NCBI RefSeq assembly: GCF_018638295.1
Contig: NZ_JABTTS010000017.1
Coordinates: 782 to 64,781 of the forward strand
Reading direction: 5' to 3'
DNA length: 64,000 bases
Origin: Streptomyces sp. CHD11
GTDB taxonomy: Bacteria > Actinomycetota > Actinomycetes > Streptomycetales > Streptomycetaceae
The notes under the pieces: model-generated
Databases searched by the model: none
What the model saw: only the letters and a program-made list of their open reading frames with translations
What the model was told of the DNA's origin: nothing
Part shown: piece after piece, positions 52,502 through 60,850 of the stretch
Layout of the letters: every line of letters starts with the position of its first letter
Numbering within the stretch: the first letter of the stretch is position 1
Program-made: the position numbers and the translations under genes

Positions 52502-52582
52502 GGTGGGGGTACCTCCCGCTCATGAACCCCCCGCTCATGGGGTCCCCCGCTCGAGCGAAGCCGGAAGCGAGGGGAGGAGCCT
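52502..52582 (+). repeat. Dispersed GC-rich repeat, copy C, rearranged, intergenic
   Basis: GGGGGTACCTCCCGCTC starts the element, then CCCGCTCATG occurs twice and CCCGCTCGAGCGAAGC once, ending AAGCGAGGGGAGGA. It contains the GAGCGAAGC and GGGGAGGA blocks of copies A and B. It lies in the 488-bp gap 52312-52799, which also has a TGTCACC/GGTGACA hairpin at 52669-52693 and no supported gene. Confidence 0.6.
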
Positions 52583-52668
52583 GGAGTCGGGGAGGCACTC
52601 CGCCCTCACCGGACTGCGCACCCACCCTCGCCCACACGCACGTAGCGCACCTGCTGCGCACGGCTCGG

Positions 52669-52693
52669 TGTCACCGGGCCCGGCAGGGTGACA
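52669..52693 (-). terminator. Possible terminator after the TetR gene
   Basis: TGTCACC / GGTGACA 7-bp stem, 11-nt GC-rich loop, about 107 bp past the TetR stop. It could also be an operator. Confidence 0.3.
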
Positions 52694-52799
52694 GACCTCG
52701 GCGCGTACGCGGCAACCAGGGCATCCGCACCCGGGACGGCTCGCCGGCGCGATCCGGGGCCTCGGGGACGACCGCGGGAGGGCCGGTGCGAGGCGGCCG

Positions 52800-53390
52800 T
52801 CAGCCGCGGACGCCCCTGAGAGCCATCGAAATCGCGGCTGCCGTGATCGTGTCGGGGTGCTCCGCCGCCCCCAGTTCGACACGGCGCACGGCCGCGTCGA
52901 CCACGCCCTGGAGCAGCATGGCCGTAAGGCGGGGCTCGGCGTGGCCCAGTTCGGCGAGGGCTTCGACGATCAGCGCGATGAGCCCGCCGTGCGCGGCGCG
53001 GATCTTCTCCCGGGCGCCGGCGTCCAGCTCGCTCGCGGAGATCGCGACGACGGCGCGGTGCCGCCGGTCGCCGACGAGTTCCAGCTGCTTGCGGACATAG
53101 GCCTCGATCTTCTCCCCGGCCCCGTCGGCGTCCGCCATCGCGGCCTCGACCTCGGCGGCCCAGACCGGGAAGTCGACCTCGCACAGTTCCTCGACGACGG
53201 CCGCGCGCGAGCGGAAGTACTCGTACACGGACGACCGTGCGAGGCCGGTGCGCTCGGCGAGGGCCGGGAAGGTCAGCGCATCCGTACCGCCCTCGGACAG
53301 CAGTGAGCGTGCCGCGTCCAGCAGGGCGGCTCGCTGCATCGACCGGTGCTCGGCCACGGAGGCCGCTCGAATCCTTGGCACGTCGACCAC
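52800..53390 (-). CDS. TetR-family transcriptional regulator
   Basis: A 196-residue regulator. The N-terminal HTH is QRAALLDAARSLLSEGGTDA then LTFPALAERTGLARSSVYEYF. The ligand domain is helical and Ala-rich (VVAISASELDAGAREKI). The start is GTG 53390, with a second in-frame GTG at 53381. Targets are unknown; the flanking genes are an M23 protein (convergent) and whiG (same strand, 56 bp downstream gap of unrelated function). Confidence 0.88.
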   Translation of the reverse strand: MVDVPRIRAASVAEHRSMQRAALLDAARSLLSEGGTDALTFPALAERTGLARSSVYEYFRSRAAVVEELCEVDFPVWAAEVEAAMADADGAGEKIEAYVRKQLELVGDRRHRAVVAISASELDAGAREKIRAAHGGLIALIVEALAELGHAEPRLTAMLLQGVVDAAVRRVELGAAEHPDTITAAAISMALRGVRG

Positions 53391-53446
53391 TTTACGGACG
53401 CGCCGCCCATGGCGGCCAGAGGATGGGCCCGCTCCGCGGGAACGGC

Positions 53447-54289
53447 TCAGCGGCCGAAGCTCGCCAGTTTGCCGCGCAGCTGGAGCACGGACTTGGTGTG
53501 GATCTGGCTGACCCGGCTCTCGGTCACGCCCAGCACATTGCCGATCTCGGCGAGCGTGAGCCCTTCGTAGTAGTAGAGCGTGACCACGGTCTTCTCCCGA
53601 TCGGGCAGCGTGTTGATGGCCCGGGCAAGGAACCTTCGCAGCTCCCGGTCCTCCGCCACCTCCACCGGGTTGTCGGCGGCGGTGTCCTCCAGGGTGTCCA
53701 TGAGGCTCAGCCGGTCGCCGCCCTCACCGCCGACGTGCAGCAGTTCCTCCAGGGCGACGACGTTCGCCAGCGACAACTGGCTGAAAACCGCGTGCAGCTC
53801 GTCCACGGCGATGCCCATCTCGCCGGCGACCTCGCTCTCCGAGGGCGTACGCCGCAGCCGCGCCTCGAGCGTGGCGTAGGCACGCTCGACGTTGCGCGCC
53901 TTCTGCCGCACCGAGCGCGGGATCCAGTCCAGCGCCCGCAACTCGTCGATCATCGCGCCCCGGATACGGGTGATCGCGTAGGTCTCGAACTTGATCTCCC
54001 GGTCGACATCGAACTTCTCGATCGCGTCGATCAGCCCGAAGACCCCGGAGGAGACGAAGTCGGCCTGCTCGACATTGGGCGGCAGCCCCACACTGACCCG
54101 GCCGGCCACGTACTTCACCAGCGGCGAGTAGTGCAGGATCAGCTGTTCCCGCAGTCGTTCGTCCCCCGTCGCCTTGTACGACCGCCACAGCTCCTCGAGC
54201 GTCGAGGGAGCGGGCGGCCGCACGCTGCCACCGTCGCGGGCGGCTGGGGGGATCGCCGCCCGGTCGGACCCGGAGGTGTGCTGGGGCAT
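53447..54289 (-). CDS. whiG: RNA polymerase sigma factor WhiG
   Basis: A 280-residue sigma factor of the FliA/sigma-28 class that commits aerial hyphae to sporulation. It begins MPQHTSGSDRAAIPPAARDG. Region 2 is LILHYSPLVKYVAGRVSVGL then VEQADFVSSGVFGLIDAIEK; KFETYAITRIRGAMIDELRA follows. Region 4 is LTLAEIGNVLGVTESRVSQI. Length and start match S. coelicolor WhiG (280 residues, from memory). The 271-bp gap to dprA holds its promoter. Confidence 0.97.
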   Translation of the reverse strand: MPQHTSGSDRAAIPPAARDGGSVRPPAPSTLEELWRSYKATGDERLREQLILHYSPLVKYVAGRVSVGLPPNVEQADFVSSGVFGLIDAIEKFDVDREIKFETYAITRIRGAMIDELRALDWIPRSVRQKARNVERAYATLEARLRRTPSESEVAGEMGIAVDELHAVFSQLSLANVVALEELLHVGGEGGDRLSLMDTLEDTAADNPVEVAEDRELRRFLARAINTLPDREKTVVTLYYYEGLTLAEIGNVLGVTESRVSQIHTKSVLQLRGKLASFGR

Positions 54290-54560
54290 TCGTCGCCTAG
54301 TGCCGTTCTGCCGTGGGCTGGTGCTGGCCGGATTCGCTGTCTGTCCGATGTCGGGTTGCCTGTCCGTGTCGGGATCCTCGTGAGCGTAGCGTGACTGTGA
54401 CGTCGCGGTGTGCGAAGAAGTGGGGCCGGGCCGTGCGCAGATACGTTCCGGGTGCCGCTCCACCGGGGCACGACCGTCGCTCTGTGTGATCACCCGAGTG
54501 CCCCAACTGGCGTGTTTCCCATGGGGCGTCAGGGCCCCCCGGACGGCCGAACACGCTCCG

Positions 54561-55931
54561 TCAACGGGTGCCGTGGGCGTCCCGGACCGGCGTCATCGCC
54601 TGTCGCGTCAACTTCCAGCCGTCGCCGTGTCGTTCGACGTAACCAAGTGCTCGCAGTTCGTACAGTCTCGCGATCGCGTCGTCCGGTGTGGTCTGCGCGA
54701 CGAGCGCGATCTCCCCGGGCCGGGCCGTCGCGCGGGCCGGGAGGGCGTCGAGGATCCGGCGGCCGGCCGGCGCGAGGAGGTCCCGGGGCAGTACCGGTCC
54801 CCGGCGCTCCGGCGCGAGCTCGCCCATGTCGCCGACCAGTTCGACGACCTCGGCGGCATCGGTGACCAGGACCGCGTCCTGGCGGAGCAGTTCGTGCACC
54901 CCGGCGGAGAGTCCGCTGGTGGCCGGCCCCGGGACCCCCATGGTGTGCCGTCCCAGGCGCCGCGCGGCGCGGGCGGTCGCCAGGGAGCCGCTGCGGTGGG
55001 CGGCCTCGACGACGACCGTCCCCCTGGTGAGCGCGGCGATCACCCGGTTGCGGAGGATGAATCTGCTCGGTGTGGGGTGATCGCCCGGCGGCAGCTCGCC
55101 GACGACCAGTCCTTGTTCCGCGATCCTGCCGATGAGTCCGGCATGTCCGCGCGGGTAGGGCCGGTCGACTCCGCAGGCGAGGACGGCGATGGTGGCACCG
55201 CCGGACCCGAGCGCCCCTCGGTGGGCGGCGCCGTCGATCCCGTAGGCGCCGCCGGAGACCACGACCCAGCCGCGCTCGGCCAGGTCCGCCGCGAGTGTGG
55301 CGGCCATGTGGGCGCCGTACTCGGTGCAGGCGCGGGCGCCCACGACGGCGACCGAGCGCAGCGCCCACATCCGCAGGTTCGCGCCGCCGCGCACCCACAG
55401 CCCGAGCGGCCTCGCGTCCCCCAGGTCGTCGAGCTGTCCGGGCCATTCCGGGGTCCCCGGGCAGACGAACCGCACCCCGGCGTCCCGGCCGACGGCGAGG
55501 TCCCTGCGCGGCTCGGCCCGCTCGGCCCGCGCCAGCAGCCCTGCCCACCGCTTGCCGCTGACCCCCGGCGGCGGCTCGCCGCCTTCCCGCAGCCGTCGCA
55601 CCAGCGTCTCCACCCCGAGTTCCCGCACCCAGCGTCCACCGGTCTCGTCACCCGGTTCGAGGACCCGGGTGAGCAGGGCCCGGCCGAGCCGCACGTCGTC
55701 CTCACGGCAGTTCGCCACGCCGACCCCCGGTCCGCCTCCCGGCCCGGTCGCGGACCCCGCGCCCGTCCCGGGGCCCGACTCGGAGTCGGTCCCCGCCTGG
55801 CTCCCGGAGCCGGTCCGTGTGCCGGCCTTCGGGCTTCTCCCGGAACCTGGCTGCACCACCCCGGCCCCCGTGCCGGGGTCAGCCCTCCACGCGGTCCCGG
55901 ATCCGGACTCCGAACCGGTCCCGGCGCTCAT
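54561..55931 (-). CDS. dprA: DNA-processing protein DprA with a low-complexity N-terminus
   Basis: A 456-residue DprA/Smf protein that loads RecA on single-stranded DNA in transformation-competent bacteria; its role in Streptomyces is unclear. The Rossmann core has VVVSGGAYGIDGAAHRGALG, GVDRPYPRGH and FILRNRVIAALTRGTVVVEA; a winged helix ends the protein. The first ~70 residues are Gly/Ser/Thr repeats (GSGTAWRADPGTGAG) before the normal start region NCREDDVRLGRALL. ATG 55931 overlaps the comM TGA as ATGA, supporting this start. Confidence 0.9.
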   Translation of the reverse strand: MSAGTGSESGSGTAWRADPGTGAGVVQPGSGRSPKAGTRTGSGSQAGTDSESGPGTGAGSATGPGGGPGVGVANCREDDVRLGRALLTRVLEPGDETGGRWVRELGVETLVRRLREGGEPPPGVSGKRWAGLLARAERAEPRRDLAVGRDAGVRFVCPGTPEWPGQLDDLGDARPLGLWVRGGANLRMWALRSVAVVGARACTEYGAHMAATLAADLAERGWVVVSGGAYGIDGAAHRGALGSGGATIAVLACGVDRPYPRGHAGLIGRIAEQGLVVGELPPGDHPTPSRFILRNRVIAALTRGTVVVEAAHRSGSLATARAARRLGRHTMGVPGPATSGLSAGVHELLRQDAVLVTDAAEVVELVGDMGELAPERRGPVLPRDLLAPAGRRILDALPARATARPGEIALVAQTTPDDAIARLYELRALGYVERHGDGWKLTRQAMTPVRDAHGTR

Positions 55932-57562
55932 ACCGCGGCTCCGACGGCTCCGATGGCCATGGGCACCCCGCGCGGGACGCCGGTGCGCAGCTGCAGGGCG
56001 AGGGCGACGTCGGTGGCGCCGGGCCGGTCGCGGCCGGACAGGTCGGCGACGGTCCAGGCGACCCGCAGGACCCGGTCGAGTCCCCGGGCGCTGAGCACGC
56101 CCCGCTCCAGGCTCCGCTCCGCGTCGTCCATGGCGCCGGGGGCGGCCTGCCAGCGGCTGCGCAGTTCGCGCCCCGGGACCTCGCTGTTGGTACGCCACGG
56201 AGTGCCGCCGAGCCGCGCCGCCGCACGCTCCCGGGCCGCGCGCACCCGGTCGGCGACCGTCACGGTGGACTCGCCCCGGGCGCCGCTCGCCGTCAGTTCG
56301 CCGCGGGTGACGCGGTCGACCTCGACCCGCAGGTCGACCCGGTCGAGCAGCGGTCCGGACAGCCGGGCCTGGTAGCGGCGGACCGCCGCGGGCGGGCACT
56401 CGCAGTGGTCGTCCGTCCGCGAGAAGCGCCCGCAGGGACAGGGATTGGCGGCGAGCACCATCAGGAAGCGCGCCGGAAAGCGCACGACCCCCGCACTGCG
56501 CGCGATGATCACATGCCCGGCCTCCAGCGGCTGGCGCAGCGCGTCCAGGGCCTTGCTGCTGAATTCGGGCGTTTCGTCCAGGAAGAGCACGCCCTGGTGG
56601 GAGAGGGACACCGCTCCCGGCCGGGCCGTCCCGGGGCCGCCGCCGACCAGGGCCTGCATCGTGGCCGAGTGGTGCGGGGCGCAGTAGGGAGCCGTGTCGA
56701 TCAGGGGTTTGCCCGGCGGCAGCAGGCCCGCTACCGAGTGCACGGCCGTCACCTCGAGGGACGCCTGCCGGTCGAGTGCCGGCAGGACCGACGGCAGCCG
56801 CTCCGCGAGCATGGTCTTGCCGGCACCGGGTGGCCCCTCCAGGAAGAGGTGGTGGGCGCCCGCCGCGGCCACCTCCACCGCCGTCCGCGCAGACAGCTGG
56901 CCGACGACGTCCGCGAGGTCGTGGCCCCGGTCGTGCTGTGCCGCTCCGATGCCGTGGATCCCGGTCGCCGCCCCGGTGCCGGGGACGCGCAGCCCCGCCA
57001 GCGACGGGTCGGGGCGCTCCGGGTCCTCGGCCGGCTCCTCCGGCACCGGTTCGTCGGTGAGCACCGCGATCAGCTGGCGCAGGCTGCGGATGCCCAGGAC
57101 GGACACACCCGGCACCAGTGAGGCCTCGGCGGCGGCACACTCCGGTACCACCACCTGCTCGTACCCCGCGTCGGCCGCCGCCAGCACCGCGGGCAGGATG
57201 CCGCGGACCGGCCGCACCCGGCCGTCCAGCCCGAGTTCACCGATCATCACCAGGTCGGCGAGCACCCGCGGATCGATCCGCTCGGCGGCGCCGAGCACGG
57301 AACAGGCGACGGCGAGGTCGAAACCGCTGCCGGACTTCGGCACCGACGCCGGACTGAGCCCCACGGTGAGCTTCTTCTGCGGCCACTCCGCACCGGAGTT
57401 GACCACGGCCGCCCTGACCCGGTCCCGGCTCTCCGTCAGACTCTTGTCCGGCAGTCCCACCAGCGTGAATGCCGCGACTCCCGGTTCCAGGTCGGCCTGG
57501 ACCTCCACCACCACGCCCTCGACGCCCACCAGCGTCACCGAACACGTACGGGCGAACCCCAT
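55928..57562 (-). CDS. YifB/ComM-type Mg-chelatase AAA+ ATPase
   Basis: A 544-residue AAA+ protein. The N-terminal Lon-S5-like domain begins MGFARTCSVTLVGVEGVVVE; Walker A is LEGPPGAGKTMLAERLP, and Walker B-like LFLDETPEFSSKALDALR follows. ComM is a branch-migration helicase in natural transformation in other bacteria. Operon with yraN (1 bp gap) and dprA (ATGA overlap), an order conserved in actinobacteria. Confidence 0.92.
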   Translation of the reverse strand: MGFARTCSVTLVGVEGVVVEVQADLEPGVAAFTLVGLPDKSLTESRDRVRAAVVNSGAEWPQKKLTVGLSPASVPKSGSGFDLAVACSVLGAAERIDPRVLADLVMIGELGLDGRVRPVRGILPAVLAAADAGYEQVVVPECAAAEASLVPGVSVLGIRSLRQLIAVLTDEPVPEEPAEDPERPDPSLAGLRVPGTGAATGIHGIGAAQHDRGHDLADVVGQLSARTAVEVAAAGAHHLFLEGPPGAGKTMLAERLPSVLPALDRQASLEVTAVHSVAGLLPPGKPLIDTAPYCAPHHSATMQALVGGGPGTARPGAVSLSHQGVLFLDETPEFSSKALDALRQPLEAGHVIIARSAGVVRFPARFLMVLAANPCPCGRFSRTDDHCECPPAAVRRYQARLSGPLLDRVDLRVEVDRVTRGELTASGARGESTVTVADRVRAARERAAARLGGTPWRTNSEVPGRELRSRWQAAPGAMDDAERSLERGVLSARGLDRVLRVAWTVADLSGRDRPGATDVALALQLRTGVPRGVPMAIGAVGAAV

Positions 57563-57563
57563 C

Positions 57564-57935
57564 TCAGGCCACCCCCCTGACGTGCTCGACCGCGGGTGCG
57601 CCGCGGGCCGGCAGCAGCACCCCGACCACGTCGATGCGGACCCCTCCGGGCGGCGCTCCCCCGTGTTCCTGGAGCCAGCGCTCGGCGAGGCCCCGCAGCC
57701 GGGCCGCCTTGGCCGGAGTGACCGACTCCATGGGGTGCTGGAAGGACCCTGCCCTGCGGGTCTTCACCTCACAGACGACCAGGGCGTCGCCGTCCATGGC
57801 CACGATGTCGATCTCGCCGGTCCTGCCGCAGCGCCAGTTGCGCTCCAGGACCGTCATCCCCGCCTGTGTCAGCCGCCGTGCGGCCAGATCCTCGCCGTAC
57901 CTGCCGAGCGCGCCGTGTGCCCGTTGTGCGTTCAT
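57564..57935 (-). CDS. YraN/UPF0102 endonuclease-like protein
   Basis: A 123-residue protein with a nuclease-like core: GRYGEDLAARRLTQAGM, then RTGEIDIVAMDGDALVVCEV with E-x-K. The fold resembles Holliday-junction resolvase-type nucleases, but no activity is established for most members. ATG 57935 (MNAQRAHGALG); the upstream 21 residues in frame lack similarity. First gene of the yraN-comM-dprA cluster. Confidence 0.88.
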   Translation of the reverse strand: MNAQRAHGALGRYGEDLAARRLTQAGMTVLERNWRCGRTGEIDIVAMDGDALVVCEVKTRRAGSFQHPMESVTPAKAARLRGLAERWLQEHGGAPPGGVRIDVVGVLLPARGAPAVEHVRGVA

Positions 57936-58171
57936 GTCGGCACCACCTCCGGCGCCCAAGCTCACGCATCCCGCCCCAAGAAGTGGATCTTGGTGCACAA
58001 GCCGGCGACTGTGGAGAACTCCGTCACCCGCACGGGCGTCACCCGCCTCCGGCCGCTCCTCGCCACCCGCCGCTCACCGCCCGCGGGCAGAAGCGCGCAC
58101 AGAAGCCCGGCAGCACAGGCAGCACCGCAGCACCGCAGCACCGGCGCCCACTCGCGCGGCGACCCTGCCGA

Positions 58172-58480
58172 TCACCCGCCGGGGAGCTCCAGATCGCTCT
58201 TGTTGAGCTCCTCGATGTTCACGTCCTTGAACGTGAGCACCCGCACCTGCTTGACGAACCGGGCCGGCCTGTACATGTCCCACACCCAGGCATCCGCCAT
58301 CGACACCTCGAAGAAGACCTCGCCCTGGACCGAGTGCACCTGCATCTCGTAGTCGTTGGTCAGATAGAAGCGGCGCTCGGTCTCGATCACGTATTTGAAC
58401 AGACCGACGACATCTCGGTACTCCCGGTAGAGCTTCAGCTCCATCTCGGTCTCGTACTTCTCGAGGTCCTCGGCGCTCAT
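58172..58480 (-). CDS. DUF2469 family protein
   Basis: A 102-residue, highly conserved actinobacterial protein of unknown function, starting MSAEDLEKYETEMELKLYRE and containing VFFEVSMADAWVWDMYRPAR. It is mostly helical with an acidic N-terminus. ATG 58480 has GGGGAAC upstream. It lies between the NUDIX gene and yraN across a 236-bp gap, in the usual actinobacterial order. Confidence 0.9.
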   Translation of the reverse strand: MSAEDLEKYETEMELKLYREYRDVVGLFKYVIETERRFYLTNDYEMQVHSVQGEVFFEVSMADAWVWDMYRPARFVKQVRVLTFKDVNIEELNKSDLELPGG

Positions 58481-58533
58481 GGCATGTTCCCCTTCAGCGG
58501 TGCGATCCCACCATTGTGCGCCTGCCCCGGGGG

Positions 58534-59064
58534 TCACCGGACGATTTCGGTGTCCAGGGTCACGGGGCGGGCGGGGGGACCCTCATCGAGCAGTGTCCGC
58601 AGCAGCCCGGCGAGTCTGGTCGGGTACACCGTCTCACGCGCCCCCGTGAGTTCCGGGCACGTCCACCAGCGCGCTCCGGCGACGCTGCGCCGCTCCAGCT
58701 CGGTCAGCGCCGTGGCGGCCGCGGTCACCGTCCGGGTGGTGCGGGCGAGGTAGTACCACTCGTCCTGGTCCCAGCGGCGCCCGGCGAACGGGAAGGAGCA
58801 CCTGCGCCGCCACAGCACCGGGCCCAGTGCGACATCGGTGATGCCGGTCTCCTCGGCCAGTTCGCGCAGCGCGGCCTGTTCCCGGGTCTCCTCGCCCTCG
58901 ACTCCGCCGCCGGGCGTGAACCACCAGTCGTCGGCGGGGTCGTCGGGTTCATGGCCGTGCAGCAGAAGGATGCGGTCCCGCGGGTCGAGCAGCACGACCC
59001 GGGCGACCCTGCGCAGTCCGCCCTCGTAGAAACCCCCGGCCGCCGTGACGGGCTCAGCGGACAC
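58534..59064 (-). CDS. NUDIX hydrolase
   Basis: A 176-residue pyrophosphohydrolase-fold protein. The Nudix box is GGVEGEETREQAALREL then AEETGI, with all conserved G/E/R/E positions. VLLDPRDRILLLHGHEP precedes it. Substrate (nucleotide or other diphosphate) unknown. Its start overlaps the sipZ stop by 11 bp, so it is translated from the signal-peptidase transcript. Confidence 0.9.
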   Translation of the reverse strand: MSAEPVTAAGGFYEGGLRRVARVVLLDPRDRILLLHGHEPDDPADDWWFTPGGGVEGEETREQAALRELAEETGITDVALGPVLWRRRCSFPFAGRRWDQDEWYYLARTTRTVTAAATALTELERRSVAGARWWTCPELTGARETVYPTRLAGLLRTLLDEGPPARPVTLDTEIVR

Positions 59065-59830
59065 CGGCGGTCTCTCCGTTCGCCCGCGCCCGGGACACCG
59101 CCGCCCGTGTGGCGACAGGGCCGTAGGCGGCCCCGCCGAGCACGAGGACGGCGCCGGCGATCACCGCGGCGACGACCGTCCCGAACGGGCCGGGCGAGGA
59201 GAGCGCGCCGAGCTTCTCGAAACCGGCGGGCGCCCGCAGTGTGCCGTTCATGGGCCAGACCACGGCGTCGACCCGGGCCTGGACCGCGTCGCGGGAGACG
59301 GTGCCGCCGGCGGCGTCGGTGAGGTGGGCGGTGGAGTCCACCGACCCGGAGCGCTCGTCACCGAGCAGGAACAGGCGCCCCTTCGGCACGATCACCTCGG
59401 GGAAGTCGGCGAACCCGGTCACCGTGTCCTCGGCGAGATACGGTTCGTCGATCTCCTCGCCGTTGACCGTCAGCCTGCCGCCCTGGCAGCAGGAGACCTT
59501 GTCACCGCCGACGGCGACCACCCGCTTCACCATGGGCACGTTCGACCATGTCTCGTCCGTGAAGACGACGACGTCACCACGGCGGACCTCGCCGCCGTCG
59601 ACCCGCTCGGCCAGCACCCGGTCCCCCGCGCCGATCGTCGGCGCCATCGAGGTGGTGGGCACGGTGTACGGCCGGTACACCACCGCCGCCCAGACGAATC
59701 CGCCGAGGAACAGCGTCAGACCCAGGGCCACGGCCAGGTTGGACAGCACCCGGCCGGTCCGGCCGGGCGCCCGGCCACTGCCCGGACCGCCCGTGCCGGG
59801 GACCGTACGCGTCGTGCTCCGACCACTCAT
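59054..59830 (-). CDS. sipZ: Type I signal peptidase SipZ-like
   Basis: A 258-residue membrane serine protease that removes secretory signal peptides. The first span is LAVALGLTLFLGGFVWAAVV, the catalytic Ser is in VPTTSMAPTIGAGD, the Lys in MVKRVVAVGGDKVSC, and FLLGDERSGSVDST is box E. A C-terminal span (AAVIAGAVLVLGGAAYGPV) is present. ATG 59830; GTG 59839 is an alternative. It is the last of four consecutive paralogous signal-peptidase genes. Confidence 0.92.
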   Translation of the reverse strand: MSGRSTTRTVPGTGGPGSGRAPGRTGRVLSNLAVALGLTLFLGGFVWAAVVYRPYTVPTTSMAPTIGAGDRVLAERVDGGEVRRGDVVVFTDETWSNVPMVKRVVAVGGDKVSCCQGGRLTVNGEEIDEPYLAEDTVTGFADFPEVIVPKGRLFLLGDERSGSVDSTAHLTDAAGGTVSRDAVQARVDAVVWPMNGTLRAPAGFEKLGALSSPGPFGTVVAAVIAGAVLVLGGAAYGPVATRAAVSRARANGETAGVR

Positions 59831-59863
59831 GGGCCGCACCCTACCCGGCGGTACCGGACGCGG

Positions 59864-60850
59864 TCAGCCCTCTTCCCGGCCCGCTCCGCCGCCGTACCGC
59901 CGACGCCGCCACAGCACCAGCGGCACCGCGCCCGCGAGCGCCAGCCCCTGCGGCGCGACCGACGGGGCCCCGGCGGACGACGCGGCGTCCAGGCCGGGCT
60001 GGTCGAAGGTGTCCGGGACGGGCAGGTTGGTCCACCGGTTGACCGGCCAGGCGATGACGATGGCGCGGCCGACGACCTTGTCCACGGGGACGAAGCCCTC
60101 GTTGCTGTCGGCCCGGTTGTACCGGGAGTCCCGGGAGTTCTGGCGGTGGTCGCCCATGACCCAGATGTGGTCCTCGGGGACCTTCAGCTTGAACTGGCCG
60201 CCCTGGTCGTCCTGGCTGCACGGGGTGTTGCCGGGATACACGTACGACGACTCGTCCAGCGCCATGCCGTTGACCTTGAGCGGGCCGGTGCCCTTGCACT
60301 CGATCGTGTCACCGCCTACGCCGATGACCCGCTTGATCAGGTCCTTCTCCTCCGCGGACGGCATCAGGCCGATCCAGCTGAGGACCTTCTGCAGCGGATT
60401 CGGTTCGGGCGTCGGCTCGCCCGCCAGCCAGTTGTCCGGGTCGTGGAAGACGACGACCTCGCCGCGCTCGGGCTCGGAGCCGAACCAGGGGGTGAGCTTG
60501 TCGACCAGGACCCGGTCACCCTGCTGGAGGGTGTTCTGCATCGAGTCGGAGGGGATCGAGAACGCCTGCACCAGGAACGTCTTGATCAGCAGCGCCAGCA
60601 CCAGCGCGATACCGATCAGGATCGGCAGCTCCTTCCAGAAGGAGCGGTGCTGCTTCGCCCGCGGAGAACCGTCGTCCGACCCTCCCCGCTCGGCCGGGGG
60701 CTGCCCGTCCCCGGGACCTTCGCCGCCCGCCGCCGAGTGATTCCCGGGAGTCACGGAGTCATCCGCCGCCGGATAGGCCGCTTCCGCGGGACGCCCGCGG
60801 TGCTCCTCGCCCTCGCGTCCGGACCGTGCGCCAACCGCCGCATCCCCCAC
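59864..60850 (-). CDS. sipY: Type I signal peptidase SipY-like
   Basis: A 328-residue membrane protease. A charged ~65-residue N-terminus precedes the span LPILIGIALVLALLIKTFLV. Catalytic Ser is in SIPSDSMQNTLQQGD, Lys in IKRVIGVGGDTIEC, and box E in WVMGDHRQNSRDSR. A C-terminal span (LALAGAVPLVLW) follows. GTG 60850 is preceded by GAGGAGTTGGC, an excellent Shine-Dalgarno. Its first 92 bp overlap the 3' end of sipX in another frame. Confidence 0.92.
   Translation of the reverse strand: MGDAAVGARSGREGEEHRGRPAEAAYPAADDSVTPGNHSAAGGEGPGDGQPPAERGGSDDGSPRAKQHRSFWKELPILIGIALVLALLIKTFLVQAFSIPSDSMQNTLQQGDRVLVDKLTPWFGSEPERGEVVVFHDPDNWLAGEPTPEPNPLQKVLSWIGLMPSAEEKDLIKRVIGVGGDTIECKGTGPLKVNGMALDESSYVYPGNTPCSQDDQGGQFKLKVPEDHIWVMGDHRQNSRDSRYNRADSNEGFVPVDKVVGRAIVIAWPVNRWTNLPVPDTFDQPGLDAASSAGAPSVAPQGLALAGAVPLVLWRRRRYGGGAGREEG

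Noticed and set aside
55932..57140. Extension of the dprA frame through comM
   Set aside because: It is a shadow of comM on the same strand; the ATGA overlap marks the true dprA start.
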